Made by a program: the position numbers and the translations under genes. This document shows positions 5,514 through 5,778 of a stretch of DNA of 5,778 nucleotides, in pieces. How positions within the stretch are numbered: position 1 is the stretch's first letter; each line of letters opens with the position of its first letter. Source of the stretch: Oscillospiraceae bacterium (GTDB lineage Bacteria; Bacillota; Clostridia; Oscillospirales; Acutalibacteraceae); NCBI GenBank assembly GCA_029013165.1, contig JAQXMV010000115.1, positions 1-5,778 on the forward strand, given 5' to 3'. The notes under the pieces were generated by a model, which was not told the origin of the DNA, searched no databases, and worked only from the letters and a program-made list of their open reading frames with translations.

Positions 5514-5552
5514 CCTTTATTCACGGGTTATTGCTGTCTCTGTCACGAAAGC

Positions 5553-5583
5553 GGCGGAGCCGATCCATCAGGACGGCTCCGCC
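5553..5583 (-). terminator. GC-rich hairpin, probable terminator of the minus-strand gene at the window end
   Basis: A 10-bp perfect stem GGCGGAGCCG/CGGCTCCGCC has an 11-base loop. It lies about 100 bases downstream of the minus-strand stop at 5682. The minus-strand tail is GCTTTCG and the plus-strand tail is ATATTACC, so neither side has a real T-run. The minus orientation is preferred because the plus-strand gene already has a complete terminator. Confidence 0.55.
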
Positions 5584-5668
5584 ATATTACCTTTAGGTCT
5601 TTCTATTGCTTTTTCGGACTTACCTCTCGAATCCGGCAAGTCTTCGATACCGCAGTGCAAAACTTCTG

Positions 5669-5693
5669 TGCTTCGTTACGGTTATGCTTCGTT
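5669..5693. repeat. Short direct repeat across a stop codon
   Basis: TGCTTCGTT occurs at 5669-5677 and again at 5685-5693, a 16-base period. The copies flank the TAA-CCG-TAA tandem stops of the minus-strand gene. It may be a small duplication at the gene end or chance. Confidence 0.4.
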
Positions 5694-5778
5694 GGCGGCA
5701 TCTTCGCGCTTGCGTCTGTTTTCCGTCACAATGCGGGTAACCTCATCCATGAAGTCGCCGTGGAGCTTAAACTTCCTG
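5682..5778 (-). CDS. C-terminal end of an unrecognised protein (5' part outside window)
   Basis: Reading the minus strand from 5777, an open frame of 31 codons ends in TAA at 5684-5682: RKFKLHGDFMDEVTRIVTEN followed by RRKREDAANEA. The other two minus-strand frames stop within this stretch. The charged, helix-like ending in a Lys/Arg/Glu-rich tail looks like a genuine protein C-terminus. A second in-frame TAA follows one codon after the first, and a hairpin lies about 100 bases downstream. The protein family is not recognised from this short tail. Confidence 0.65.
   Translation of the reverse strand, partial: RKFKLHGDFMDEVTRIVTENRRKREDAANEA

Noticed and set aside
5570..5681. Small open frame after the tandem stops on the minus strand
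   Set aside because: It has no start codon until close to its end and no ribosome binding site, and it overlaps the hairpin. It is better seen as spacer following the gene end.

Overview
The window reads as chromosomal DNA of a low-to-mid GC Firmicute of class Clostridia, most likely a gut Oscillospiraceae/Ruminococcaceae-type bacterium. This is inferred from AGGAGG-type ribosome binding sites, AT-rich intergenic regions with sigma-A-like promoters, a zinc-ribbon (four-Cys) ribosomal protein L28, a RecA with an Asp-rich tail directly followed by recX, and small secreted BspA-like (LRR_5) leucine-rich-repeat proteins. No mobile element, CRISPR array, tRNA or rRNA was seen.

Layout. (1) 1-2435, plus strand: the 3' part of recA (start outside the window), recX overlapping the recA stop by one base, and rimO four bases after recX. 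This is a tightly packed, probably co-transcribed block ending at a strong hairpin (2458-2488). The hairpin is shared with the convergent genes that follow. (2) 2506-3849, minus strand: two tandem paralogous genes for small exported proteins, each with a signal peptide, a minimal LRR_5 module and a short acidic linker ending in a hydrophobic/amphipathic tail. A near-consensus promoter (TTGAAA, 17 bp, TATAAT) lies in the 3' end of the upstream paralog and can drive the downstream one on its own. Its predicted leader carries a perfect 8-bp stem-loop. (3) 3850-4111: a divergent AT-rich intergenic region with a probable promoter for the upstream LRR gene on the minus strand, an inverted repeat, and the rpmB promoter on the plus strand. 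(4) 4112-4348: rpmB (L28) as a single-gene unit with its own intrinsic terminator. (5) 4386-5513: a lipoprotein with an SH3 domain and a VanY/M15B D,D-carboxypeptidase domain, with its own promoter and terminator. (6) 5514-5778: a convergent intergenic region with a second large hairpin, then the last 31 codons of an unrecognised minus-strand gene running off the window.

How the genes relate. RecA and RecX work together: RecX binds RecA filaments and limits their activity, and the overlap suggests coupled translation. RimO is a ribosomal protein S12 modification enzyme with no known role in recombination, so its place here looks like operon sharing. The LRR pair and the lipoprotein carboxypeptidase are all exported envelope or surface proteins. 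rpmB is an independent housekeeping unit. The least explained part is the LRR_5 pair, with its nested promoter and leader hairpin.
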